A stretch of 64,000 bases of DNA from Pedobacter sp. AK013 (GCF_014205835.1 NZ_JACHCQ010000011.1:1-64000); one strand, 5' to 3'. Positions 15,182 to 24,919 are shown, counted from the first letter of the stretch. Made by a program: numbers and translations. Notes: generated from the letters alone by a model not told the origin.

Positions 15182-16510
15182 TTAAAAATTATCGTGTATA
15201 TAAGTGATTATCCTCACCATTTCTGTACGTACCTCGGCAGTTGGTTTTATAAAGCTGTTGTTCATGAAAGAATAAATATATGTTTTTCCCTTTTTTGTGC
15301 GTACATATCCACTTTGATTATGAACACCCCCGAGCGAACCTGTTTTTCCGAAAACAAAAGGTTTATCGGTTTTGGGGTAGGCACTTTTTAAAGTGCCACT
15401 TTTACCACCGGCAGGTAATAGATTAAAAAGCTTTTCCGGGTTGTTTACCAATCTGTAAATAGAATCAAGGAGGTATACATTATCACGGGGAGTAAATAAA
15501 TTCTGACGGGACAAGCCAGATCCATCAACCCATTTTATTTTATCAGGTAGAAAAGAAAGATAATTTTTCGTGATGTAATCTATCGCTTTTGTTGTACTTA
15601 AGGTATCGCCAATCTGGTTGGAGCAAACCAACAACAAATGCTCAGCAATAAAATTGTCGCTGGGCAGCATCATATGCTTTAAAACCGAATCGCGCTTTGC
15701 GCCAGGTAAGGTTTTAGCATCTGATGGTATTTTTAGATTTATTATGCCAACAGGTTTGTGTAAAGTATCTGCTAATATTTCGACAGTAACTTGTGCACTG
15801 GTTTTATATGGGTTTTGTTGATTGTAGCCTGGCTTTACCGCAACGGCTGGATAATGAAAGCGGTTGCTTAAAAAATCTCTGCTTACTTGAAAGCCGCCCA
15901 TTTTCTTTGTAGAATCTATTTCAAAACATGGAGCAAAAACCTTTGGTTCAATATTAATTTTATTTGGACCGGCATAAGTAGAAGTAACCATGTTATCCAT
16001 AATAGGCATTTCGGTAATTTCTGGCTGATAATAATAATCGTAATCATCCCACGACCAGCCATCGCCAAAGAAATTACCCGAATATCGCCCTGCAGAAAAG
16101 AACAGCTTTTTATTTGATGACAGGAGAAAGTTGTAGGCCGATTTGTCTTTTACTGCAAATTGTAAAAAAGCCGGATCTCCGGTTCCCCAAAAAATCAATG
16201 AATCATTCTGCTCAATATATCTTAAGGCAGGCATTAAGTCTGGCAGCATTTTTAAGCTCGCAAAAAAAGTGTAAAGTTTGGTATTAGATGCCGGGGTAAA
16301 ATACTTATCGGCATCTTTCTGAAAAATCATTTTTTTATCTGTCGGGTTATAAAGTGCAAAGCCAACCTGATATTGCTTAATCACCTGCGAATTTTTAAAT
16401 TCTTTAGCTACTTTTTTTGAAATGATTTTATTGGTTGAGCAACTTGTTAATAAACAAACAGATAGTACAAATGCAAGAAAAATAAAATTATGATTTTTTA
16501 AGGGAAACAT
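15182..16510 (-). CDS. dacB: D-alanyl-D-alanine carboxypeptidase/endopeptidase (PBP4, S13)
   Basis: A 442-residue lipoprotein (signal ends LLTSC) of the PBP4 family. The active-site SxxK is SNTK in TPASNTKLYTFFASL, the SxN motif is SDN in MLPSDNFIAEHLL, and the KTG box is GKTGSLGG. The long insertion between SxxK and SxN that is typical of class C PBPs is present. It trims pentapeptide stems or cuts cross-links in the periplasm. It is first in the minus-strand group with the chitinase, and is divergent from the aspartic protease gene at 16561 with 50 bases between. Confidence 0.93.
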   Translation of the reverse strand: MFPLKNHNFIFLAFVLSVCLLTSCSTNKIISKKVAKEFKNSQVIKQYQVGFALYNPTDKKMIFQKDADKYFTPASNTKLYTFFASLKMLPDLMPALRYIEQNDSLIFWGTGDPAFLQFAVKDKSAYNFLLSSNKKLFFSAGRYSGNFFGDGWSWDDYDYYYQPEITEMPIMDNMVTSTYAGPNKINIEPKVFAPCFEIDSTKKMGGFQVSRDFLSNRFHYPAVAVKPGYNQQNPYKTSAQVTVEILADTLHKPVGIINLKIPSDAKTLPGAKRDSVLKHMMLPSDNFIAEHLLLVCSNQIGDTLSTTKAIDYITKNYLSFLPDKIKWVDGSGLSRQNLFTPRDNVYLLDSIYRLVNNPEKLFNLLPAGGKSGTLKSAYPKTDKPFVFGKTGSLGGVHNQSGYVRTKKGKTYIYSFMNNSFIKPTAEVRTEMVRIITYIHDNF

Positions 16511-16560
16511 GTTCTAAATTTAGGGACATAATTATCAACTAATTTATTAAATTTAGTTTA

Positions 16561-17808
16561 ATGTTAACCAAGTATAACCCCGGTGTAATAATCTGTTTAC
16601 GTAAACTAACAATTTGCCTGGGATTTATATTTCTTGCTTTTTCTGGGTTTGGGCAAGAGTTCCTTTTTAAAAGAAATCGCCAAAAACAGTCTATTTCTTT
16701 TAAGTGTATCAAAAACCTAATGGTTATTCCGGTGTATGTAAACGGAAAAGGACCATATGATTTTGTTCTTGACACCGGAGTTGGGCCTATGATTATCACA
16801 GATCCATCTATTATCGATTCGTTGAATTTTAGTATGCTCCGTAAAATTACGGTCTCTGGCCTGGGCATCGAAACCGTTGAGGCTTATGTTTCTCAAAACC
16901 TCGATGTTAAAGTAGGGAGTGCAAGCATCAAGCATATACCTACGGCAATCTTAAAAGAAGATCTCTTTAACCTGTCGGGGCATTTAGGGCTGAAAATTTA
17001 TGGTTTACTGGGTTTTAGTTTTTTTAACAGCTTTATTGTTGATATCAGGTACAGTGAAAATAGGCTGATTATTTACGATCACGATGCTAAGATTAAATAT
17101 CGCGGAAAAAAAATACCCATTGAAATAGAGAGCCAGAAACCATATATTTTAGCTACAGTTGATGTTCCGGGCGACAAAACAGTTGAAGCCAGGTTTTTAA
17201 TGGATACCGGAGCCAGCCATGCTTTATCGCTCGAAATGTTAAGAGGAACCGAATTCCCGCTGCCAGAAAAAAAAATCAAAGCTAATTTAGGAATGAGTCT
17301 TAGCGGGCAGATTAAAGGGTATATTGGGCGTGTAGATAAACTTAATGTTGGAGGTTATATTTTTAAAGATGTTGTTGCCGGATTCCCTAATTTTAAGAGC
17401 ATTGCAGATAAGATCGATTTATCAAAACGGAACGGGAATTTGGGTGCCGATTTACTTCGGAAATTTAATATCCAGTTTAACTACCAGGATGGCTTTATTT
17501 ATGTTAAACCTAATGGATTAAGTAAGACCCCTTTCGAACACGATATGGTGGGTATGGTGATTTATCTCGATCAGAAAGAGTATAAAAGGGTTATGATTGG
17601 AGAAATAGACGAAAATAGCCCGGCGGAAAAAGCAGGTTTGTGTCCAGATGATGAAATTATTGCGGTAAACTTTAAAAACATTGATGCCTATTCTTTAAAC
17701 GACCTTACCGAAATGTTTAAATCGAAAGCAGATAGAAATATAATTTTTGAAATTTTTAGAGATAATCAAGTCTATTTTAAAGTGGTACGCCTTGAAAAGC
17801 GGATCTGA
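16561..17808 (+). CDS. Exported two-lobe aspartic protease with C-terminal PDZ domain
   Basis: A 415-residue protein. A signal peptide covers residues 1-31 (ends FSGFGQ). Two aspartic protease motifs are present: FVLDTGVGP with Asp71 and FLMDTGASH with Asp215, so both lobes of the active site are in one chain. A PDZ domain spans residues about 325-410 with IGEIDENSPAEKAGLCPDDEI. The PDZ domain suggests substrate tethering, as in other envelope proteases. The group is common in Bacteroidetes but its substrates are unknown. It is divergent from dacB and 92 bases before the large metalloprotease gene. Confidence 0.88.
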   Translation: MLTKYNPGVIICLRKLTICLGFIFLAFSGFGQEFLFKRNRQKQSISFKCIKNLMVIPVYVNGKGPYDFVLDTGVGPMIITDPSIIDSLNFSMLRKITVSGLGIETVEAYVSQNLDVKVGSASIKHIPTAILKEDLFNLSGHLGLKIYGLLGFSFFNSFIVDIRYSENRLIIYDHDAKIKYRGKKIPIEIESQKPYILATVDVPGDKTVEARFLMDTGASHALSLEMLRGTEFPLPEKKIKANLGMSLSGQIKGYIGRVDKLNVGGYIFKDVVAGFPNFKSIADKIDLSKRNGNLGADLLRKFNIQFNYQDGFIYVKPNGLSKTPFEHDMVGMVIYLDQKEYKRVMIGEIDENSPAEKAGLCPDDEIIAVNFKNIDAYSLNDLTEMFKSKADRNIIFEIFRDNQVYFKVVRLEKRI

Positions 17809-17900
17809 TAAGCGTAATTTTCCAGTTACAAATGAATTGTGCTGTAACAAGCCTTTAACTTTAACCTCTTATTGCCAAGCAAACTAACTTTTATATACAC

Positions 17901-20417
17901 ATGAAGAAAAACTTTAAGGTACTTGCCCTAGCAGGTATCGTAGCACTTGGTGTAGCTGGATCAGGTTCGGCATATGCCCAGAAAAAATCTAAAACAACAA
18001 AAGGGGCTACACCTGCAGCTCCAACTGCATCCCCAGCAGCAGCACCAAAAAAAGAAGGAATTAAACCATTCTCTGAAGTAATTACTGCAAAAGCCAGAAC
18101 AACAAATGGCTTATTCAAAACACACAAAGTAGACGATAAATGGTATTTTGAAATACCAGATTCGATGATTAACCGCGAAATGCTTGTGGTTACGCGACTG
18201 GCAAAAGTACCCGCAGGCGTAAAAGTTGGCAACCAGCAATATGGCGGTGAAGAATTAAACGAACAGGTTTGGAAATGGGAACGTAGAGGTAAACAGGTTT
18301 ACATCCGCGTACCAAGTTATTCAACTAAGGCCGACCCGAACAGTGATATGTACGAATCGGTACAAAACTCTAATCTTGCACAGATTTTGGCAAGCTTTGA
18401 AATTAAGGCCTATAATAAAGACACTACTGGCGTTGTGATTGATGTTACCGATTTTTATAATGGTGATGTAATGGCAATTGGCGCTACTGATCAGATCCGT
18501 AAAGCCTATAAAGTTACCATGTACGATGCAACACGGTCTTATATCGATACGGTAAAAACTTTCCCTATTAATGTTGAAGTAAAAACGGCTAAAACTTACC
18601 GCGCAGCAGAATCTCCAACCGATAATAGTAATGGAGCGGTTACTTTCGAATTCAATACCTCGATGTTATTATTGCCAAAAACTCCTGTAAAAGCCAGAAT
18701 AATGGATAGCAGAGTTGGTTTTTTTGGTCAATCTCAAATCGATTATGGAAGCAATGCACAAAAGGCAGAGCGTACAGCCTATATTCACCGCTGGAGTTTA
18801 GTTCCGAAAGATACAAATGCATACAAACGTGGCGAACTGGTAGAACCGGTTAAACCTATTGTAATTTATATCGACCCTGCGACACCAAAAAAATGGGTGC
18901 CGTTTTTGATTCAGGGAATTAACGATTGGCAGGTAGCGTTCGAAGCAGCTGGTTTTAAAAATGCTATTATAGGTAAAGAAGCGCCAACACCACAACAAGA
19001 TCCTCAGTTTAGTGTAGAAGATTCTAGATATTCGGTTGTTCGTTATTTTGCTTCAGATATTGCAAATGCTTATGGCCCGCATATTAGCGACCCTCGTACC
19101 GGACAAATTCTAGAAACGCATATTGGTTGGTACCATAATGTAATGAATCTATTGCGTAACTGGTATTTTGTACAAACAGCAGCTATTAACCCTGAAGTGC
19201 GTAAAGCTAAATTTACTGATGCACAAATGGGCGAATTGATCCGTTTTGTTTCTTCACACGAAATTGGTCATACCTTAGGCTTACCGCATAATTTTGGCTC
19301 AAGCTATGCTTACCCGGTTGATTCATTACGTTCAAAATCGTTTACAGATAAACATGGTACCGCACCATCTATTATGGATTATGCACGTTTTAACTACATC
19401 GCTCAGCCTGGCGATGGCGTAACCAAGCTTCACCCGCAAATTGGAGAATACGATAAATGGGTAGTGAAATGGGGATATTCTTGGATTCCTGGAAATAAAA
19501 CTGCAGAACAGGAAAAAGAGGTTTTAGATCAGTGGACATTAAAAAATGCAGGTAATCCTTTATATTTCTATGGCCGTCAGGGAACATCATTAGATCCTCG
19601 TTTACAGAGCGAAGATTTAGGCGATAATGCGATGAAAGCAAGTACTTATGGTATTGCTAATTTAAAACGCATTCTTCCAAACGTAGAAAAATGGACCTAT
19701 CAAAAAGGAAAAGATTACAGCGATTTAAAAGAAATCTACACCGAAATTGTTGGCCAGTTTAACCGTTATATGGGGCATGTGGCCACAAACGTTGGTGGAT
19801 TAAGCGAAAATTTTAAAACCTACGATCAAAAAGGACCAGTTTACGCTTATTTACCCAAGGCGAAGCAAAAAGAAGCCATTGCTTTCTTCAATCAACAATT
19901 ATTTACTACGCCACTTTGGTTAATCAGTAACGATCAATTAAGTAAATTCGATAACGGAGTGCTTTTAAACCGCATTAAAGGTGTTCAAACAAATACTTTG
20001 GGGAACCTGCTATCGGCATCCCGTATTGCACGTTTGTTAGATAACGAAACAAAAAACGGCGCTGCAAAAGCATATACCTTACCTGAGTTATTTACTGATT
20101 TAAGATCATCAGTTTTTGTTGCAGGAAGAGCAGATGCATTTAAACGTAATTTACAACGTGCTTATGTAGACCGTTTACAGGATCTAATGACTAAAGAAAA
20201 CGAACTTCCGGTTGGATTTCCTGCAGATTATGCAGCAAGTTATGGTTTAACGCCAATTAATGTTGGCTTATCTGATATCAGGCCATTAGTTAGAGCAGAG
20301 CTGAAAACCTTATTAGCTACTACAAAAGCCAGGGCAGCAGCAGGCGATGCCATTACCAAAGCACATTACGAAGATTTAAATATAAGAATTAAAGATATTT
20401 TAGATCCGAAGAAATAA
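17901..20417 (+). CDS. Large exported zinc metalloprotease (DUF5117/DUF4953 type)
   Basis: An 838-residue protein with an N-terminal signal (residues 1-26, ending GSAYAQ) and an Ala/Pro-rich linker. The zinc site is SSHEIGHTLGLPHNFGSSYAY, with His453-Glu454 and His457 and the third ligand in the same HExxHxxGxxHN pattern as metzincins. A Met in SIMDYARFNY follows 30-40 residues later, in the manner of a Met-turn. The architecture (DUF5118-, DUF5117- and DUF4953-like regions in order) is frequent in Bacteroidetes. Predicted periplasmic or outer-membrane-associated; substrates are not known. A strong terminator follows. Confidence 0.92.
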   Translation: MKKNFKVLALAGIVALGVAGSGSAYAQKKSKTTKGATPAAPTASPAAAPKKEGIKPFSEVITAKARTTNGLFKTHKVDDKWYFEIPDSMINREMLVVTRLAKVPAGVKVGNQQYGGEELNEQVWKWERRGKQVYIRVPSYSTKADPNSDMYESVQNSNLAQILASFEIKAYNKDTTGVVIDVTDFYNGDVMAIGATDQIRKAYKVTMYDATRSYIDTVKTFPINVEVKTAKTYRAAESPTDNSNGAVTFEFNTSMLLLPKTPVKARIMDSRVGFFGQSQIDYGSNAQKAERTAYIHRWSLVPKDTNAYKRGELVEPVKPIVIYIDPATPKKWVPFLIQGINDWQVAFEAAGFKNAIIGKEAPTPQQDPQFSVEDSRYSVVRYFASDIANAYGPHISDPRTGQILETHIGWYHNVMNLLRNWYFVQTAAINPEVRKAKFTDAQMGELIRFVSSHEIGHTLGLPHNFGSSYAYPVDSLRSKSFTDKHGTAPSIMDYARFNYIAQPGDGVTKLHPQIGEYDKWVVKWGYSWIPGNKTAEQEKEVLDQWTLKNAGNPLYFYGRQGTSLDPRLQSEDLGDNAMKASTYGIANLKRILPNVEKWTYQKGKDYSDLKEIYTEIVGQFNRYMGHVATNVGGLSENFKTYDQKGPVYAYLPKAKQKEAIAFFNQQLFTTPLWLISNDQLSKFDNGVLLNRIKGVQTNTLGNLLSASRIARLLDNETKNGAAKAYTLPELFTDLRSSVFVAGRADAFKRNLQRAYVDRLQDLMTKENELPVGFPADYAASYGLTPINVGLSDIRPLVRAELKTLLATTKARAAAGDAITKAHYEDLNIRIKDILDPKK

Positions 20418-20500
20418 TAAAGATTAAGTTGACAGCTTAATTACGTTATGCAATCATATTAAAAACGTCGCAGATCATCCAATTGGTCGCTCGCGCTAGC

Positions 20501-20537
20501 AACCTCGCAGGTTTTCAAAACCTGCGAGGTTTTTTTA
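20501..20537. terminator. Terminator hairpin
   Basis: AACCTCGCAGG and CCTGCGAGGTT form an 11-bp perfect stem with a 9-base loop, followed by seven T residues on the plus strand. It is 84 bases after the metalloprotease stop codon. The same sequence type recurs in weaker form near 25061-25112. Confidence 0.85.
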
Positions 20538-20616
20538 TTGACCGCGTTTGTATAATTCTTGATGCTTTGAGCTAAACACGCAACAGTTTTCTAATTTTAT
20601 GATCAAAACAGCCATC

Positions 20617-21492
20617 ATGTTTAAAAGATTATTGTTTGTCGCTACCTTATTCACATACGGTTTATCTGCTTTTGGCCAAAGTACAGATTCATTAACAATC
20701 GTAAAAACCAAATGGCATAAAAACAAAATTGCCAGGCAGGTGGTTTTATTTCAGCATCACTTTGATCAGAAAAATCTTTTCGCTGCAAATGAAAATATTT
20801 CATTTTTAGAAATAAAAAATACTGGTCGAAAGGCCGTTTTTGCTATTGGTGCAGAAGAGAAAGAACTGCTTACCACCAGTAATTTCGGTTTACGCGATAC
20901 AGCAATTGCTGCAATAAATGGCAATTTTTTCGATGTGAAAAATGGAGGTTCAGTAGATTTTGTTCGCGTTAATGGGAAAACCATTAATACTAACCGCTTG
21001 GATAAGAGTGGAAATCGGGCAAGGCATCAGGAAGCTGCGGTTGTAATTGAGAATGGAAAAATTTCGATCAAAAAGTGGGATGGAACAACCGATTGGGAAA
21101 CCAAACTGACCGCTGAAAATATTTTGTTAAACGGTCCTTTATTAACTTTGAACCATGCTGATGAAACGTTAGATACTACCGGCTTTAGCCGCTTACGCCA
21201 TCCTCGCACCTGCCTGGGCATAAAACCAAACGGGCGCGTGATTTTATTAACCGTTGATGGAAGGAATGAAAACTCCGCAGGCATGAGTTTATTCGAACTA
21301 ACCAAATTAATGCGTTGGTTGGGCTGTGCCAGTGCCATTAATTTTGATGGCGGTGGTTCTACAACTTTGTGGGTAAACGGAATGCCCGATAATGGTGTCA
21401 TCAACTATCCAACTGATAATAAAAAATGGGACCATGAAGGGCAGCGTAAAGTTGCTAACGTCATTTTGGTAAAGAAGCAGGTTAAAAGATAA
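20617..21492 (+). CDS. Exported phosphodiester glycosidase-like protein (NAGPA/DUF2233)
   Basis: A 291-residue protein from the chosen start MFKRLLFVATLF; the alternative ATG six codons earlier (20599) sits within a TAATTTTA promoter-like box. A signal peptide ends LSAFGQS. The domain resembles the uncovering-enzyme fold: AIAAINGNFFDVKNGG, HPRTCLGIKPNGRVILLTVDGR and the late INFDGGGSTTLWVNG motif are all in place. Family members remove sugar-1-phosphate caps; in bacteria they are thought to act on envelope polysaccharides. It is followed 59 bases later by an unknown lipoprotein gene. Confidence 0.9.
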   Translation: MFKRLLFVATLFTYGLSAFGQSTDSLTIVKTKWHKNKIARQVVLFQHHFDQKNLFAANENISFLEIKNTGRKAVFAIGAEEKELLTTSNFGLRDTAIAAINGNFFDVKNGGSVDFVRVNGKTINTNRLDKSGNRARHQEAAVVIENGKISIKKWDGTTDWETKLTAENILLNGPLLTLNHADETLDTTGFSRLRHPRTCLGIKPNGRVILLTVDGRNENSAGMSLFELTKLMRWLGCASAINFDGGGSTTLWVNGMPDNGVINYPTDNKKWDHEGQRKVANVILVKKQVKR

Positions 21493-21551
21493 AATTCATT
21501 GCAACACAACACTGCTTAAAAAAACTTATTTTAGCCGAAGATTTTGTTGAA

Positions 21552-22478
21552 ATGATTAAAAATTCGATATACTTTTTCTTTTTTGTGCTCATGCTCAGTG
21601 CCTGTAAAATGGGCACTAAAACTAGCGATCCAACCCTTAGGGATTTTACTTTTGAACCTGTTAAAGGCATCCGTTATGTGGAAGTAAAACGCCGTTTTAA
21701 AGATGGGTATTCTTTTAATCAGGATGGTTTTATGCAAAAACCATCTTGGATCATAGAAGTGGTTAAAGAAGATACCATGTCGGCCTGGAGCCCCCAAAAA
21801 CAGAGGATGCAGAATTTTTACCTGCAGTACGATCACGGAAACGTATATAACTTCGCCGCAGAATTTTTTAAAGTAAAACACATCAGTAAAGATAGTCTGG
21901 TTTTTCAACGTATACAGGTAGACGGAAAGGTAATAGCCTCAGATGTCCGTTCGGATGTAAACATGACCTTTTATGCACAGGATTACATTAAAAATAAACT
22001 GAAAGCTAAGGCTGCCGATTTGCAAAAACCAACCAAAGCCGATACTGCTTTTATCGAGAAACGTTCTGCTAAGGTTAATGCTAATAGCGATAGTGCTTTT
22101 GCCGCTACAAACCCGGTTCAATTTATTCCTAAAAGCAAAATTGTTAGGGTCGAGAAAATCAGTACGGTAGACCGAACAAACAACCGGACAGAAGCTTACG
22201 ATTATATGTTTCCACAGTATATTATCAGAATAGATCGGGCTTATAAAGATTTTGCTTACCAGGTTGCGGCGGTTGTCGATTTTCAGGGAGGGATACATGT
22301 AAAAACGATTTACAATGTGCTTCCCGAGAATGCTGAAGCTAAAAAAAAGGTGGCTCAGGGAATTGCTGATATCTATGTTCGAAACCTTTTTGATGTGGCT
22401 CCAGGGACAACGTTAGGGATTCCGCACAATAGCGAAATTACTTTAACAATGATCGGGAAGGCAATTAAAAAGCCTTAG
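21552..22478 (+). CDS. Lipoprotein of unknown function
   Basis: A 308-residue protein I do not recognise. The N-terminus is a lipoprotein signal (residues 1-18, then Cys in MLSACKM). The rest is predicted soluble, alpha/beta, with many Lys and Asp and no repeated unit; a middle segment, residues about 150-195, is low-complexity and charged (KAKAADLQKPTKADT). Its position after the glycosidase gene on the same strand makes co-expression possible. The full-length frame and codon use like its neighbours make it a real gene. Confidence 0.8.
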   Translation: MIKNSIYFFFFVLMLSACKMGTKTSDPTLRDFTFEPVKGIRYVEVKRRFKDGYSFNQDGFMQKPSWIIEVVKEDTMSAWSPQKQRMQNFYLQYDHGNVYNFAAEFFKVKHISKDSLVFQRIQVDGKVIASDVRSDVNMTFYAQDYIKNKLKAKAADLQKPTKADTAFIEKRSAKVNANSDSAFAATNPVQFIPKSKIVRVEKISTVDRTNNRTEAYDYMFPQYIIRIDRAYKDFAYQVAAVVDFQGGIHVKTIYNVLPENAEAKKKVAQGIADIYVRNLFDVAPGTTLGIPHNSEITLTMIGKAIKKP

Positions 22479-22527
22479 TAATCTGCTATTTACAAAATTT
22501 TAACGTTAAAAAAATGTTAAAATTTAT

Positions 22528-22557
22528 TTTGATTTTAAAAATTAAAACTTACCTTGC
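22528..22557 (+). promoter_or_regulatory. Candidate promoter of the cold-shock gene
   Basis: TTTG at 22528-22531, 18 bases, then TACCTTGC at 22550-22557 (one change from TAnnTTTG). It ends 25 bases before the ATG at 22583 and lies inside the longer open frame, which supports the shorter start. Confidence 0.55.
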
Positions 22558-22582
22558 ATACTTAATTTTAATATTTAATACA

Positions 22583-22774
22583 ATGCAAGAAGGCACAGTA
22601 AAATTCTTCAATGTAACTAAAGGTTTTGGCTTTATCATTCCTGCGAATGGCGATAGCGAAATTTTTGTTCATTCAACAGGTCTTATCGACGAAATCCGTG
22701 AAAACGACAAAGTTCAGTACGAAGTTGCTAACGGTAAAAAAGGCTTAAACGCCGTTAATGTGAAAGTAATTTAA
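22583..22774 (+). CDS. Cold-shock domain protein
   Basis: A 63-residue single cold-shock domain. RNP1-like KGFGFIIP and RNP2-like EIFVHST are present, after the standard start MQEGTVKFFN. A longer frame begins at 22514, but its 23 extra hydrophobic codons cover the promoter and are not family sequence. Such proteins bind single-stranded RNA and melt secondary structure; whether this copy is induced by cold is not shown. A terminator follows within 22 bases, so the gene is probably monocistronic. Confidence 0.94.
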   Translation: MQEGTVKFFNVTKGFGFIIPANGDSEIFVHSTGLIDEIRENDKVQYEVANGKKGLNAVNVKVI

Positions 22775-22795
22775 TTTATTTATCATATTTACAGA

Positions 22796-22832
22796 GAAGG
22801 CTGCTTTCTTGCGATGGCGGCCTTTTTTATTT
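22796..22832 (+). terminator. Terminator of the cold-shock gene
   Basis: AAGGCTGC and GCGGCCTT pair (one G-U) around a 12-base loop, followed by TTTTTATTTTC. Confidence 0.75.
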
Positions 22833-22854
22833 TCTTTTTTCTACCTCACAGATC

Positions 22855-23382
22855 ATGACTTATTATTTCATCATTCCTGGTTTGGGCAATTCTGGGCCAG
22901 ACCATTGGCAAACGCACTTCGAAAAATCAGGAGACAATTTTATCCGTATCAATCAACAGGAGTGGGACTTACCGGCAAGTAAAGATTGGATAGAAAATAT
23001 AGATAATGCCCTTACCGGTTATAATCTTGACGATGTAGTTTTAATTGGCCATAGCCTAGGTTGTACTGCAATAGCTAACTGGGCAAAACAATACCAAAGG
23101 ATAATTAAAGGGGCCTTATTGGTTGCGCCAAGCGATTTGGAAGCGCCACGTTATACATTTGCAACAGTTGGTTTCGATCATGTGCGCCTAGATAAATTAA
23201 ACTTCAAAACAATTGTTGTAGCCAGTACCGATGATGAATGGGTAACTATAGAAAGGGCTGAGTTTTTTGCCAAAAATTGGGGAAGCGAATTTATTAATAT
23301 CGGAGCCGCCGGACATATTAATGCCGATGCTGGCTTTGGTATTTGGCCCAAGGGACTGGAGATTTTAAAAACCTTGGGTTAA
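22855..23382 (+). CDS. RBBP9/YdeN-family alpha/beta hydrolase
   Basis: A 175-residue small alpha/beta hydrolase. The opening strand YFIIPGLGNSGPDHWQ is diagnostic for the family. The nucleophile elbow is GHSLG, the acid is Asp in ASTDDEWV and the histidine is in GAAGHINADAGFG. Predicted cytoplasmic serine hydrolase of unknown substrate. It follows the cold-shock terminator and runs toward the sigma/anti-sigma pair on the other strand. Confidence 0.92.
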   Translation: MTYYFIIPGLGNSGPDHWQTHFEKSGDNFIRINQQEWDLPASKDWIENIDNALTGYNLDDVVLIGHSLGCTAIANWAKQYQRIIKGALLVAPSDLEAPRYTFATVGFDHVRLDKLNFKTIVVASTDDEWVTIERAEFFAKNWGSEFINIGAAGHINADAGFGIWPKGLEILKTLG

Positions 23383-23478
23383 TATTTACCTTGCTGAGTT
23401 CGCGCAGATTTCGGGAAAAGCACAGATGAACATAAATCTGTGTAAATCAATTGATTTGCGGGAGCTATTTAAGCTTTC

Positions 23479-23961
23479 TTACTTCTGAGTAACTTTCTTC
23501 CTTAAAAACTGATCGAGAAAGATTAATCCGATCACCAGGTCTGCAAAAAGAAAGGCATAAATAGCAGTAGGTGTAATGTATTTCTCTACATTGAAGTCTA
23601 AATTCGCCTTGAAATGGAATTGAGGCATTTTGAAGTTAACATTATAAAATACATAACCCAATATGGCCAGTAGAGAGACCAAGAAAAAACCGCTAATACT
23701 GTAAATAATCTTTTTGTCGACCTTTGTTTTCATTGCTACCGGGGCCGGAGCTAAAGCAACGCTTTCCATTACATTTCTGTTGAAAGACATAGAGGGTTCA
23801 TCAAGATCGAGTTCATTAAAAACTAAATTAAGCTTTAACAGCTCCTCATACTGCGATTTAATCTCAGCATTTGATTCAATTTTTTCTTCGATGGCTTTTT
23901 TTGAAGAATCGTTCAAATTCCCATCAATATAGTCCCAAAGCTGTTGTTCTATTGTGTTCAT
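23479..23961 (-). CDS. Putative membrane anti-sigma factor
   Basis: A 160-residue protein. The cytoplasmic N-terminal 75 residues are acidic and helical (DYIDGNLNDSSKKAIEEKI), as in sigma-binding domains, and two membrane segments follow near residues 85-107 and 133-150. There is no zinc-binding HxxxCxxC motif. The ATG overlaps the stop of the upstream sigma gene (ATGA), which is the standard coupling of a sigma factor with its anti-sigma. The role is inferred from position and topology. Confidence 0.75.
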   Translation of the reverse strand: MNTIEQQLWDYIDGNLNDSSKKAIEEKIESNAEIKSQYEELLKLNLVFNELDLDEPSMSFNRNVMESVALAPAPVAMKTKVDKKIIYSISGFFLVSLLAILGYVFYNVNFKMPQFHFKANLDFNVEKYITPTAIYAFLFADLVIGLIFLDQFLRKKVTQK

Positions 23962-24539
23962 AGTAACTCCTTTACTTCATCTTTTAACAAATATTGTAAT
24001 TTTTCTTTAAGTCTTTGTCTGGCCCTGTGCAACTTAACTTTTATGGTGTTGGGCTCCATGTGCAATGCTTCGCCAATTTCTTCTAAACTCTGCTCGCCTT
24101 TATAAAATAGCGTAATAATGGCCGCATCATCTGGTAAAAGCTGGGTAATGGCAATGTTTAAAAAAGTATGGCTGTCTTGTCTCTCGTAACCATTAGCGTT
24201 AAAGCCAGAAGTCTGATTTTCGAGCTGTAAAACGGTACTTTCATCATGAATAGATGTGGTATCTAAGCGGTTTTTCCTTAAAAAAGTCATGGCCGTAGTA
24301 TAGGTGATCGTGTACAGCCAGGTACTAAATTTAGCCGTCTGTTTAAAGGTGCCCAAAGCTTTATATGCTTTTACAAAGCAATCCTGCGCAATTTCTTCAG
24401 CATCCTCCCTGTTTTTCGAAAATCTTAAAGCAAGCGTAAACACGAAGCGCTGATGGCGTTTTACCAATAAGGAATACTGATCGGTTTCACCGTTCAATAC
24501 CTTCTGGATCAGCTCTAAATCTGTAGGTTTTTGCTCCAT
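23958..24539 (-). CDS. ECF RNA polymerase sigma factor
   Basis: A 193-residue sigma-70 family ECF factor. Region 2 runs through LVKRHQRFVFTLALRFSKNREDAEEIAQDCFVKAY and ends WLYTITYTTAM; region 4 holds the helix-turn-helix SLEEIGEALHMEPNTIKVKLHRARQ. The downstream gene overlaps by four bases and encodes its probable membrane anti-sigma factor. The target regulon cannot be read from the window. Confidence 0.93.
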   Translation of the reverse strand: MEQKPTDLELIQKVLNGETDQYSLLVKRHQRFVFTLALRFSKNREDAEEIAQDCFVKAYKALGTFKQTAKFSTWLYTITYTTAMTFLRKNRLDTTSIHDESTVLQLENQTSGFNANGYERQDSHTFLNIAITQLLPDDAAIITLFYKGEQSLEEIGEALHMEPNTIKVKLHRARQRLKEKLQYLLKDEVKELL

Positions 24540-24641
24540 CTTTCGTAGTAAGACTACATTAAAGATAAGTAGGTTACACGTGAAACATCATTAAAGAGAT
24601 TTATTATTTGTAAATAGTCAGATGAATAATGTAGAATTGTT

Positions 24642-24905
24642 TTTTTGGAAACGAAAGGGCAGTATTTCATGGCGGATTGCAGTCCTGCTGTTCGCTGTAG
24701 CCCTCATGCTTCGGGGCTGCTGCTGCCATCAGGTTTACGAACAGCGTATGTGCGCCTTGAAAACCCTAAAAATGAAATGCTGTTTTAGCCATCTAGCCCC
24801 GGGTGAAGCGGTACTCTGCAGGCGGAGGAACGAAGCCGAAGCGTACAAGCTGAACACGGGAACTCCGTTATTTTCTTGCACAGGTATTGCGCTCCAAAAA
24901 GATAA
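24642..24905 (-). repeat. GC-rich dispersed element, copy 1
   Basis: The minus strand contains, in order, TTTTGGAGCGC, CAGCTTGTACGCTTCGGC, CCTGCAGAGTACCGCTTC, GGGCTAGATGGC, TAAACCTGATGGC and GCAGGACTGCAATCCGCC. The same words in the same order make up the tandem units at 45047-45612. Open frames on both strands here have no protein character. The whole gap 24540-25116 has no gene. Confidence 0.75.
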
Positions 24906-24919
24906 AACCAACGATGTAT

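Noticed and set aside
16539..16868. Antisense frame over the aspartic protease
   Set aside because: Shadow of a well-supported gene with signal peptide and DTG motifs.
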